A stretch of 64,000 nucleotides of DNA, from positions 2,362,501 to 2,426,500 of the forward strand of contig NZ_CP087106.1 in NCBI RefSeq assembly GCF_028583545.1. Direction: 5' to 3'. Shown in pieces: positions 16,620 to 24,772 of the stretch. A model generated the notes under the pieces. The model did no database searches, was not told where the DNA came from, and saw only the letters and a list, made by a program, of their open reading frames with translations. A program made the position numbers and the translations under genes. Source of the stretch: Methylobacterium sp. NMS14P (GTDB lineage: Bacteria > Pseudomonadota > Alphaproteobacteria > Rhizobiales > Beijerinckiaceae). Each line of letters starts with the position of its first letter. Within the stretch, counting starts at the first letter, position 1.

Positions 16620-19343
16620 GTGCATCTCGCGTGGCTGAGGCCCCGGCGCTCCCTGGCGGGCCGGCTGGCTCTGGCGGTGACCGGCGCCGTGACGGCGGCG
16701 CTCGTCCTGGCGACGGCCCTGTCGGTCTGGCGCGAGGTCGCCCGCTACGCCGCCGACAAGCAGGCGGCGCTGGAGGCCGTCGCGCAGGTCTTCGCGCATG
16801 GCGGCGCCCGGGCCACCGCCGCGGGCGACGCCGACGGGGCGGACGCGTCGCTGCGGGCGATCGGCAAGGTACAGTCCATCGTCTACGCGGCGATCGAGCG
16901 GCCGGACGGGTCCGTCCTCGCCGAGCAGGGGATCGGCCTGCGCCTGGCCCAGGACGCCGCCCGGGACGGCGCGGACCTGTCCCTCCTGCACCTGCTCGCC
17001 ACCCGGAGCCTCCAGGCGACCGCGCCGATCGTGGAGAACGGGCGCCCCGTCGGCCGGGTCGTGCTGATCGGCGAGACCGACGACATCCTCGGCCACCTCC
17101 GGGCCGCCGCGCAGAACGCCGCGCTGGCGGCGCTGCTCGCCGTCGCGATCGGCGTCGGCGTGTCGCTCTACCTGCAGCGCAGCGTCACGCGCCCGCTCGC
17201 CGCCCTCGCCCGCACCATGGAGGCGGTCCGCCTGCGCCACGACTACGCGCAGCGCGCGCCCGTGGGCGGCGACGACGAGGTCGGCGCGCTGGCGCGGACC
17301 TTCAACGACCTGCTCTCGGCGGTGAACGAGCGCGATCACCGGCTCGCCGCCCACAGCGCCCACCTCGAGGCGGAAGTCAGCGCCCGGACGGCCGACCTGA
17401 GCGAGGCCAAGCAGGCCGCCGACGCCGCCAACGCCGCCAAGTCGGCCTTCCTGGCCACGATGAGCCACGAGATCCGGACCCCGATGAACGGCGTCCTGGT
17501 CATGGCCGAGCTGCTGGCCGGGTCCGACCTGCCCGCGCGCCAGCGCCGCTACGCCGAGGTGATCGCCCGGTCCGGCCGGTCGCTCCTGGCGATCATCAAC
17601 GACATCCTGGACTTCGCGAAGGTCGAGGCGGGCAAGCTCGAGCTCGAGCGCGTGCCCGTGAGCCCCGCGGAACTGGCCGACACCGCGGTGACGCTCTTCG
17701 CCGAGCGGGCCCGGACGGCCGGGCTCGACCTCGCGGCCGAGGTCGCGCCGGAGGTGCCGCGGGCGATTCTCGGCGACCCGGTCCGCCTCGGGCAGGTGGT
17801 GAGCAACTTCGTGTCGAACGCGCTGAAGTTCACCGAGGCCGGCCACGTCGCCGTCCGGATGGCAGTCGATGCCGGCGACGGGTGCCTCGTGATCGCCGTC
17901 TCCGACACCGGGATCGGCATCCCGCGGGACAAGCTGGCCACGATCTTCTCGGCCTTCACGCAGGCCGACCAGTCGACGACCCGCCGCTTCGGCGGCACCG
18001 GCCTCGGGCTCTCGATCGCCCAGCAGATCGTTGCCGCGATGGGTGGCACCGTGGCGGTGACGAGCCGCGTCGGCGCGGGCTCGACCTTCTCGGCGCGCAT
18101 CCCCGTGATCGTCGCCGAGCCGGCCCGCTCGGTCCGGCGCCGCGACGCGGTGCCCGCCGCGATCGTGCTGGACACGGCCGGTCCCGCCACCCGCGCCGCC
18201 CTCGCGGCCGGCCTGCGCGCGGCCGGCTTCGCGCCGGTCGCGCCGGGGAGCGCCGCCGCCCACTGGATCGGCGACGCGGCCGCCCTCGTGGCGGCGGGGC
18301 GCCGGCCGGACCGGGCCGCGCGGGTGCTCGCCGTCGCGGGGCCGGGCGACGGCGCGGCGGACGCGGCGCTCCGCGCCGGTCTCGCCGACGCGGTGCTGCG
18401 CTGGCCGGTGACCCAGGCGGAGTGGCAGCCCGTCCTGGCTGCGCTGGCCGCCGGGGACGCCCTCGCCGCGTCCGCGCCCTCGGTCGAGCCCGCCGCCACG
18501 GTCGAGGCGCTCCCGCAATTCCCGGCCGCGCGGGTGCTCGTCGCCGACGACAGTGCGGTCAACCGCGAGGTCGCCCTCGAGGCGCTGGCCCGCTGCGGCG
18601 TGACCGATGTCGTGACCGTCGAGGACGGGGCCGCGGCCGTGGCGGCCGTCGAGGCGCGCCGCTTCGACCTGATCCTGATGGACGGCAGCATGCCGGTCCT
18701 GGACGGTTTCGCGGCCGCGCGGCGGATCCGGCAGCGCGAGGCGGTCATCGGCGGGCGCGTTCCGATCGTCGCCCTCACGGCGCACGTCCTCGGCGAGGCC
18801 GCGGACGCCGCGGCGGCGGCCGGCATGGACGGGACGCTCCTGAAGCCCTTCACCCTGCGCCAGCTCGCCGACCTGCTGCAGGCGCAGGTGCCGGCGCTCC
18901 GCGGCGCGCCGGCGGACGCCCCGGCGCGATCCGGCACACCCGAACCGGGCGGACCGGTCGCCGCGCCGCCCGAGGCGGCCGACGCCGACGACCTCCTCGA
19001 CGCCGAGGTCCTGGACGGGCTGCTCGGCCTCGGGGACGGTGCCTTCCTCGACCGCGTCCTCGACCTGTACCGGGCGCAGGGTCCGGTGGCGCTCGCCCAT
19101 CTCAGGGAGGCCCTCGCCGCCTCCGATCAGCCGGCCATCGCCCGGGCCGCGCACAGCCTCAAGTCGATGAGCGCGAATGTCGGCGCGCGCGCCCTCGTGG
19201 CGCGGCTGCGCGTCATCGAGGAGGCCGCCCGGAGCGCCGCCTGCGCCGAGCGGGCGGACGCGTGCGACGCCCTGGACAGGCTGCTCGCCGCGACCATTCG
19301 CGGCCTCGAGGGTCGGACCCGGTCCCGGGCGGAGGCCGCCTAG
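16620..19343 (+). CDS. Hybrid sensor histidine kinase (HAMP-HisKA-HATPase-REC-Hpt)
   Basis: 907 residues, membrane bound. TM1 is at about 12-35, with a periplasmic sensor of about 120 residues to TM2 near 162-182, then HAMP and a coiled coil. HisKA holds the phospho-His at 283 (TMSHEIRTPMNG). The ATPase follows with DTGIGIP and FGGTGLGLSIAQQ, then a receiver with Asp688 (LILMDGSMPVLDGF) and an Hpt domain with His845 (AAHSLKSMSANVG). This is the BarA-like phosphorelay order. AAGGAG precedes the GTG. The HD-GYP regulator just upstream is a candidate output; the signal is unknown. Confidence 0.93.
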   Translation: MHLAWLRPRRSLAGRLALAVTGAVTAALVLATALSVWREVARYAADKQAALEAVAQVFAHGGARATAAGDADGADASLRAIGKVQSIVYAAIERPDGSVLAEQGIGLRLAQDAARDGADLSLLHLLATRSLQATAPIVENGRPVGRVVLIGETDDILGHLRAAAQNAALAALLAVAIGVGVSLYLQRSVTRPLAALARTMEAVRLRHDYAQRAPVGGDDEVGALARTFNDLLSAVNERDHRLAAHSAHLEAEVSARTADLSEAKQAADAANAAKSAFLATMSHEIRTPMNGVLVMAELLAGSDLPARQRRYAEVIARSGRSLLAIINDILDFAKVEAGKLELERVPVSPAELADTAVTLFAERARTAGLDLAAEVAPEVPRAILGDPVRLGQVVSNFVSNALKFTEAGHVAVRMAVDAGDGCLVIAVSDTGIGIPRDKLATIFSAFTQADQSTTRRFGGTGLGLSIAQQIVAAMGGTVAVTSRVGAGSTFSARIPVIVAEPARSVRRRDAVPAAIVLDTAGPATRAALAAGLRAAGFAPVAPGSAAAHWIGDAAALVAAGRRPDRAARVLAVAGPGDGAADAALRAGLADAVLRWPVTQAEWQPVLAALAAGDALAASAPSVEPAATVEALPQFPAARVLVADDSAVNREVALEALARCGVTDVVTVEDGAAAVAAVEARRFDLILMDGSMPVLDGFAAARRIRQREAVIGGRVPIVALTAHVLGEAADAAAAAGMDGTLLKPFTLRQLADLLQAQVPALRGAPADAPARSGTPEPGGPVAAPPEAADADDLLDAEVLDGLLGLGDGAFLDRVLDLYRAQGPVALAHLREALAASDQPAIARAAHSLKSMSANVGARALVARLRVIEEAARSAACAERADACDALDRLLAATIRGLEGRTRSRAEAA

Positions 19344-19519
19344 GAACGAGGCGGGCACGCCCGACGGCCTCGGCGCGCTGCCGGGCCGGCCCGTCGACGC
19401 GTTCCGGAAAAGTATTCCCTCGGCAGACCGCGCGATTTCGCAGACCTGCCCTGCGCTTCGGTATCTGGCATGCCAGAGGGTTCGGCCGTACGGTTCCGCT
19501 TCCTCCCAAGCACTCCCTC

Positions 19520-19550
19520 AGCCCGCCCGGTTCGCCGCGGCGGGCTTTTT
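19520..19550 (+). terminator. Rho-independent terminator
   Basis: Inverted repeat AGCCCGCC (19520-19527) and GGCGGGCT (19539-19546) followed by a run of T (19546-19550). It lies 177 bp after the hybrid kinase stop and is oriented for plus-strand transcripts. It is the only canonical stem plus T-tract I noticed in the window, and it could also end an independent small transcript from 19344-19520. Confidence 0.7.
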
Positions 19551-19621
19551 CGTGGTGCCGGTCCCGGACCGGCGGTCCCTGGGCCGGCCCGGCCACGTCC
19601 GTGTGCCGACCCGGCTCGGGA

Positions 19622-20866
19622 TCAGGTGATGAGCATGCGGCGGGTGAACATCGCGGCCGCGAACAGCACGGCGGCGGCGGCGGTGATGATGCTCGTCATC
19701 AGGATGCGCCGCGGCTCGGTCGAGGACCCGGCCTTGATGGGTTCGACGATCGGCACCAGGGCCACGACCTGCTGCTGGGCGACGATGCGGGCCCGGTCAT
19801 AGGCCAGCTGCACGTCCCGATGATACTTCTCGGCGTTCTCGCGCTCGTGCTCGAGATCCTCGAACCGGGTGAGCGCGTCCGAGAGGCGCCGCTTCTCCGT
19901 CGGCGCGGTGCCGGCCAGCTGCTGCTGGACCCGCGCGATGTTCGCGTCGAGATCGCCGATCTGCTGCTTCAGGTCGATGATGCTGCGGGATTGCGGGCCG
20001 AGGTCCCGCTGGAGCACCGAGAGCTGAACGGCGAGCTTGGTGCGCGTCTCCCGCAGTTCCGAGACCGACTTGATGGTGGCGGTGTTCGACTTGATGACGT
20101 CGAGCACGCCCTCGCGGTTGCGCAGCTCGTTCAGGGCGGCGTTGGCCTTGGCCTCCCGCTCCTCGGCGAGCTTCAGGACGCGCGTGCTCACGTCGAGGGC
20201 GTCCTTCCGGGACGGCATGCTGAGGTCGTTCAACATCCGCTCGGTGTCCGCCATGACCGCCTTGGTGATGGCGAGCGACTCGTCGGGATCGAAGGCCTCG
20301 ACAGTCAGCGACATGATGCCGGACGCGGATTCGACGTCGACATCGACCCGCCGCCGCCAGTACCGCAGGAACTTCTCGACCGGCTTCTCCGGGTTGAAGC
20401 GGGAGAACATGTCGATGTCGTCCCGACCGAACCACGCGCGGATCGGGAGTTCCGCCGAGACCGCTTCGACCATCGGCCGGCTGTGGATGTACTCCTGCGC
20501 GATGAGCGTTTCCTGGGCGACGGTCGCCTTGATCACGCCGGCATTCGTGCCGACCGTGTCGGGCGTCGCCTTGTCGGCGGTGCCGATGGTCGGCCGGATC
20601 GCGAACCGCGCCTCGGTGACGTAGCGGTCGGAGGCGATCAGCCCGTAGTAGATCCCGGCGGCCAGGGTCGGGAGGACGAAGCAGACGGCGAACAGGAGCG
20701 GCAGCCAGGGATCGCTTTTGACGTGGCTCTGATAGGAGCGCACGCCCTTCTTGGTGTCGGGCAGGCCCGGGAGGCGCGCGAACTGCCGCAGCGATTGCGC
20801 AATCACCTTGTTCCGGTCGATGCCTTTCAGCGGCCTGCCCTGGGCTTTCTCGACCTGCATGTTCAT
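19622..20866 (-). CDS. Capsule/exopolysaccharide export inner-membrane protein (KpsE/Wzz-like)
   Basis: 414 residues with the polysaccharide co-polymerase layout: TM1 at about 55-77 (PLLFAVCFVLPTLAAGIYYG), a long periplasmic coiled-coil region (LAEEREAKANAALNELRNREG, QQIGDLDANIARVQQQLA) and TM2 at about 390-410 (MTSIITAAAAVLFAAAMF). SDRYVTEARFAIRP after TM1 is typical of the KpsE/BexC/CtrB group, which acts with an ABC exporter and an outer-membrane channel in capsule export. No other capsule gene is adjacent, so it is an orphan or part of a scattered set. It could relate to the ABC exporter at the left edge, but that is speculative. Confidence 0.85.
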   Translation of the reverse strand: MNMQVEKAQGRPLKGIDRNKVIAQSLRQFARLPGLPDTKKGVRSYQSHVKSDPWLPLLFAVCFVLPTLAAGIYYGLIASDRYVTEARFAIRPTIGTADKATPDTVGTNAGVIKATVAQETLIAQEYIHSRPMVEAVSAELPIRAWFGRDDIDMFSRFNPEKPVEKFLRYWRRRVDVDVESASGIMSLTVEAFDPDESLAITKAVMADTERMLNDLSMPSRKDALDVSTRVLKLAEEREAKANAALNELRNREGVLDVIKSNTATIKSVSELRETRTKLAVQLSVLQRDLGPQSRSIIDLKQQIGDLDANIARVQQQLAGTAPTEKRRLSDALTRFEDLEHERENAEKYHRDVQLAYDRARIVAQQQVVALVPIVEPIKAGSSTEPRRILMTSIITAAAAVLFAAAMFTRRMLIT

Positions 20867-21255
20867 CGTTGCTTCTCGAAGCTCGGGCTTGCGCGGGCAT
20901 CGTCCGCCCGCGCGGCTTTCACGCCGCTCGCGCAGGCCATCACACGGACAGGCGGCGAAAGCATGTCAGCCGCGATCCTCCGGGTTCGGCCGCATCCCGC
21001 TATGACGCCGGGCCAGCAGTCCCGCGATCCGCCGCCGCGATAGATCCGTGTGTCCGAGGACCGTGCTGCACCGGTGTGCCCCCACTGGGACCGGCGCCGG
21101 AGCCGTTCCCGATCGCGTTGCAACGGTTTGGAAGGACGGCGACCCCGGTCGGGACGGCCGCGCCATGCCGCCAACCCCGTGCGGGAGACGGAACCCGCGC
21201 CGCATGCGACACGGGCCCGGTGATCGCCTCGGGCCCGATGCGGTCGGGACCGGCG
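20867..21255. other. Intergenic region, no gene seen
   Basis: 389 bp upstream of the KpsE-like gene and downstream of the HhH gene. It is GC-rich throughout, with no recognisable repeat, RNA or small gene. Possible promoter DNA for the KpsE-like gene. Confidence 0.35.
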
Positions 21256-21450
21256 CTAGGGGCTCTCCGCGACCGTGATCTGATCGGCGACGCCCTCGGT
21301 CTTGCCGCTGAGGCCCGGCACCTCGTCGAGCTGCCGCAGGCTGGTGAACCGGCCGCGCTCCTCCCGGTAGCGCACGATCTCGAAGCCGTGGCCCTTCAGG
21401 GCCGGAACGCTGTCCAGCTCCTCGGCCGTCGCCGTGTTGAGATCGATCAT
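21256..21450 (-). CDS. Stand-alone helix-hairpin-helix protein (ComEA-like domain)
   Basis: Only 64 residues, nearly all accounted for by an HhH2 domain: IDLNTATAEELDSVPALKGHGFEIVRYREERG, then FTSLRQLDEVPGLSGK. This is the DNA-binding fold seen in ComEA, but without signal peptide or membrane anchor, so it should be cytoplasmic. GGAG precedes the ATG by 4-5 bp. It lies 67 bp downstream of the receiver-domain gene on the same strand and may be the third gene of that operon. Confidence 0.75.
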   Translation of the reverse strand: MIDLNTATAEELDSVPALKGHGFEIVRYREERGRFTSLRQLDEVPGLSGKTEGVADQITVAESP

Positions 21451-21517
21451 GGTGCTCCACTCCGCGCCGGTCGGCGCCGTGCCAGTTCGCTCCGGTCCCC
21501 GCGTCAGTCCGGCCGCC

Positions 21518-21976
21518 TCAGCGGGTGGGATCGGCGCGGAACTGCCGGTGGGCGGGCTCGGACGCGTGACAGCGGCAGGACGGCGGCAGGCCGGTCGGGT
21601 CCGCGCGGCACGAGTCCTCGCCGCTCAGCAGGCGGAGCAGCAGATGCTCGAGGGGCGCCGCCTGATAGGGCTTCTGAAGCACCGGAACGGTCTGATAGGC
21701 GGCGTCCAGGCCGTGCTGCCCGTACCCGGTGGCGAACAGGAACGGCGTGCCGCGCGCCAGCAGGAGGTCGGCGACCGGGTAGCTGCGCGCGTCGCCGAGA
21801 TTCACGTCGAGCACCGCGAGATCGAACGCCTCGGTCCGGGCATGGGTCAGGGCCCTGTCGAGGCGCATCGCCACCACGACCTCGCAGCCCAAGTCGAGCA
21901 GCATGTCCTCGGCCAGCATGGCGACGAGGCTCTCGTCCTCGACCAGCAGGACCCGGCGTCCGGAGAGCGGCGTCAT
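21518..21976 (-). CDS. Single-domain response regulator
   Basis: 152 residues. The receiver domain has the acidic pair in LLVEDESLVAML, phospho-acceptor Asp57 (LAVLDVNLG), FATGYG and Lys102 (LQKPYQ). There is no output domain; the last 35 residues are Cys/Pro/Arg-rich and look unstructured (GEDSCRADPTGLPPSCRCH). Its start overlaps the stop of the kinase gene by 4 bp (ATGA), so the two are coupled. Kinase plus single-domain receiver pairs of this kind (compare LovK/LovR) often modulate the general stress response. Confidence 0.9.
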   Translation of the reverse strand: MTPLSGRRVLLVEDESLVAMLAEDMLLDLGCEVVVAMRLDRALTHARTEAFDLAVLDVNLGDARSYPVADLLLARGTPFLFATGYGQHGLDAAYQTVPVLQKPYQAAPLEHLLLRLLSGEDSCRADPTGLPPSCRCHASEPAHRQFRADPTR

Positions 21977-23097
21977 GGCGCGCGCGGCCCTTCGACCGTC
22001 TCCTGGCCGATCCAGCCGAGCCGGGTCAGCGGGATCCGCATCTGGCAGGTCACGCCCGTGGGCGCGTAGGTGATCGCCGCGCTGCCGTCGAACTCCAGCG
22101 GCAATTGCCGCTCGATGAGCCGTGAGCCGAACCCCTTGCAGGTTGGAGGTGCGACCGTTGGGCCGCCCCGCTCCTCCCAGAACAGGTCGAGTTGCTGTCG
22201 GTCGTCATCCCGGTCGTGCAGGGACCACGTCACCGCGACCTGCCCTTCAGGTGTCGACAGGGCGCCGTACTTCGCCGCGTTGGTCATCAACTCGTGCAGA
22301 GCCATCGCCAGCGTCACTGCCACCTTAGGGTGCAATCGCGCGTCCGGTCCTTGTAACCGGAAGCGGCCGGCGTCGACCTCCGCCAGAAGGTGGGGGGCGA
22401 GCGCGCGCTCGACCACGCTGCGCAGGCTGGCGCTCTCCCAATTGTCCTCGACCAGCACGTTGTGGGCGTTGGACAGGGCGGCCATCCGGGCGTCGAAGAC
22501 GGCGCGCGCCGTCTGGTCCGTCTGCCCGCGGAAGGTCTGCGCGGCGATCGACTGCACCGTGGCGAGGGTGTTCTTCACTCGGTGATTGAGCTCGTTGATC
22601 AGCAGGCGCTGGCGCTCGGCCGCCGCCTTCTCCTCGCTGATGTCGCGGACCTCGATGATCGTGCCGATGATGTTGGTCGCGTCGTCCCGGATCGGGCTGG
22701 CGGTGAACGCCACGGGGAAGAAGTGCCCGTCCCTGTGCACGAACACCTCCTCGCCCCGCTCCTGGTTGTTCTCCGGGAAGGCGCGGTCGATCGCGCACTC
22801 CTCAAGCGGGAACGGCCGGCCGTCCGGGTAGGTGTGGTGGACGATGTCGTGCAGCGGGCAGTCGCGGGCGAGAACCTCCCGCAGCGTCCAGCCGGTCAGC
22901 TGCTCGGCGGCGCGGTTCATGTAGATGCAGTGCTGGCGGTCATCCATCAGGAAGATCGACACGGAGGCGTTGTCGAGGACCGCGTTGAGGCGACGCTCGC
23001 TCTCGAAGAGCTGGCCCGATCCGCGACGCAGGCTCACCAGCGGCGCGCTGGCGGCGGACGAGGATTGCAGCGGCTGCCGCGAGTTCGGCACGGTCAC
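21973..23097 (-). CDS. PAS-domain HWE-family sensor histidine kinase
   Basis: 374 residues, no membrane segment. A PAS domain lies at about 35-155 (LNAVLDNASVSIFLMDD, MNRAAEQLTGWTLREVL, ending IEVRDISEEK). The HWE-type dimerisation domain has His172 in ELNHRVKNTLATVQSIA, with a Cys/His-containing PAS loop upstream. The ATPase has ALHELMTNAAKYGAL and the eponymous W-E motif in LFWEERGGP. HWE/HisKA_2 kinases commonly feed PhyR in the alphaproteobacterial general stress response. GTG at 23097 has GAAGGG just upstream. It is coupled to the following receiver gene. Confidence 0.9.
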   Translation of the reverse strand: MTVPNSRQPLQSSSAASAPLVSLRRGSGQLFESERRLNAVLDNASVSIFLMDDRQHCIYMNRAAEQLTGWTLREVLARDCPLHDIVHHTYPDGRPFPLEECAIDRAFPENNQERGEEVFVHRDGHFFPVAFTASPIRDDATNIIGTIIEVRDISEEKAAAERQRLLINELNHRVKNTLATVQSIAAQTFRGQTDQTARAVFDARMAALSNAHNVLVEDNWESASLRSVVERALAPHLLAEVDAGRFRLQGPDARLHPKVAVTLAMALHELMTNAAKYGALSTPEGQVAVTWSLHDRDDDRQQLDLFWEERGGPTVAPPTCKGFGSRLIERQLPLEFDGSAAITYAPTGVTCQMRIPLTRLGWIGQETVEGPRAP

Positions 23098-23274
23098 GAC
23101 CCTTCACGCGGGTTGGTCTGAGATACCCTGCGCGCGGTCCTGGCGGACCTTCGGGACTGGGCACGATGGACGGCCGCGCCGGGCGGCGCAGAGGCGGGAG
23201 CGTGCAACGCACCATGCGCGGCGGTTGTTCCGCCGCGCGGCCGGACCGGTCGCGCTGTCCCGCCCGGGTCCGGA

Positions 23275-24042
23275 TCACGCGGGTCCGGGCACCGGCCGGC
23301 GCGCGGACATCGCGCCCCAGTCCGGTCGACGCTCCAGCGGGACGAGGAAGAAATCCCACGTCACGTAGTCGCTGACCGCGAGCCACGTGCTCGCGTCGTC
23401 GATCAGGTTTCCGGTGATGTCCGCGCAGACGTAGCCGTGGCTCTCGGCGAACCGGTAGAGGGAGTCCTGCGCGTGCCCGTAGGCGGAGTAGCCGGCCCAG
23501 CCGTACTCCACGCTGACGATCGGGCGGCATCGCCGGAGGAGCTGGGTCGCGCCGCTCAGGGCGTTCAACTCCCCGCCCTCGATGTCCATCTTGATGTAGG
23601 CCACCGCGGGGACGTGACCGAGCGCGGTGTCGAGCCTCTCCGTCCTGACCTTGATCGTCTTCGACGTGATGGCGGGACTGCTGAAGTAGCGGGCGAGGAG
23701 ACCGCTCTCGCCGGGCACGCTCGCGACCGTGAAATCGGTGCGCCCCGCCGTGTCGGAGAGGGCGACGTCGTGCAGCTCCACCTCGGGCCGCCGACCGAAA
23801 CGCCGCGCCAGGTCCTTCATCAGGAACGGGATCGGCTCGAAGGCGTGGACCTTGCCGGTCGGGCCGACGATGTCGGCGAACGCGACGAGGTGGAGCCCGG
23901 TATGGGCGCCGACATCGACGACGACGTCCCCCGGAGCGAGGAAGCGGCTGTAACCCTGCCGCAGGATGCGCTCGTAGTCCGGGACCTGACCGGTGTCATG
24001 AACCGCCTTGAAGGCTTTGGCGGCGGCCACGGCAGGATGCAT
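23275..24042 (-). CDS. FkbM-family SAM-dependent methyltransferase
   Basis: 255 residues. The SAM-binding motif I is VVVDVGAHTGLHLVAFAD, followed by VHAFEPIPFLMKDL, and YIKMDIEGGELNALSGA is the FkbM signature with the conserved Asp-Glu-Gly. Such enzymes O-methylate sugars or polyketides, often in surface polysaccharide or natural-product contexts. ATG at 24042 is chosen since the fold begins there; the frame stays open upstream without conserved features. No biosynthetic neighbours are adjacent, so the substrate is unknown. Confidence 0.85.
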   Translation of the reverse strand: MHPAVAAAKAFKAVHDTGQVPDYERILRQGYSRFLAPGDVVVDVGAHTGLHLVAFADIVGPTGKVHAFEPIPFLMKDLARRFGRRPEVELHDVALSDTAGRTDFTVASVPGESGLLARYFSSPAITSKTIKVRTERLDTALGHVPAVAYIKMDIEGGELNALSGATQLLRRCRPIVSVEYGWAGYSAYGHAQDSLYRFAESHGYVCADITGNLIDDASTWLAVSDYVTWDFFLVPLERRPDWGAMSARRPVPGPA

Positions 24043-24188
24043 GCGCAAGGTCCGTTCTGCGGCGACGGGTCCGGAGGGCTGGCGACGTCGCGCCCATGTA
24101 GCCCTCCCTGCGCCGGCTCCGCCAGCGCGCTCACGGCGGGGCGGTCCGCGGCAGGGTGTCGACTCCCGCCGGCCGGGCCCGGACCGGT

Positions 24189-24686
24189 CTAGGCGGACCG
24201 GCCCTTCTCGAACCGCTTCAGCAGCCGCTCGCGCTTCAGCCGCGACAGGCGGGCGATCCAGAACACGCCGTCGAGCTGGTCGATCTCGTGCTGGAGGACC
24301 GCGGCCGGGAAGCCCTCCGTCTCCTCCTCGTGGGCGGACCCGTCGAGGTCGCGGTAGCTCAGGCGGATGCGGGCGGGCCGGGAGATCCGCTCGCGCACCC
24401 CCGGCATGCTCACGCTGCCCTCGTCGTGGGTTGCCGTCTCGGGGGACGCCCAGGACACGACGGGGTTCACGTAGACGCGGGCGCTCTCGTCCGGCGAGAT
24501 CCGGACCACCACGAGGCGCGCGGGGACGCCGATATGCGGGGCCGTCAGGCCGATGGCGCTCTCGGCCATGAGCGTGTCGCGGACATCGTCGGCGATGGCC
24601 TTCAGGGCCGGGCCGAACGCGTCGACCGGCTCGGCCGGGCGCGTCAGGCGCGGATCGGGAAACAGGACGAGCGGGCGCGCCGGCAT
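24189..24686 (-). CDS. Peptide deformylase-like protein with altered active site
   Basis: 165 residues with the full-length deformylase fold pattern (N-terminal ILFPDPRL-like strand, three motifs in order). The catalytic motifs deviate: motif 1 is GLTAPHIG, with His51 in place of the conserved Gln. Motif 2 is EGSVSMPG, with Ser91 in place of the metal-binding Cys. Motif 3 is QHEIDQLDG, keeping His133 and Glu134 but with Gln137 instead of the second metal His. Two of three metal ligands are therefore changed, and deformylase activity is doubtful. The essential copy of def is presumably elsewhere. It ends 146 bp upstream of the FkbM gene on the same strand. Confidence 0.85.
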   Translation of the reverse strand: MPARPLVLFPDPRLTRPAEPVDAFGPALKAIADDVRDTLMAESAIGLTAPHIGVPARLVVVRISPDESARVYVNPVVSWASPETATHDEGSVSMPGVRERISRPARIRLSYRDLDGSAHEEETEGFPAAVLQHEIDQLDGVFWIARLSRLKRERLLKRFEKGRSA

Positions 24687-24772
24687 GGTTGATCAGTCCG
24701 CGTTGGTCGGTCCACCTGCGGCGACGCGAGAGCCCGCCGCGCGCCATGCAAGCCGCGCCGCGGGGCGGGTCG

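Noticed and set aside
16176..19358. A 1060-codon minus-strand open frame opposite the hybrid kinase and HD-GYP genes.
   Set aside because: Translation is Arg/Gly/Ala/Asp-rich without motifs, while the plus strand encodes two clear signalling proteins. High GC keeps antisense frames open.
23275..24747. Single long frame covering the FkbM gene and a region upstream.
   Set aside because: The upstream part is the shadow of the deformylase-like gene; the methyltransferase fold starts at 24042.
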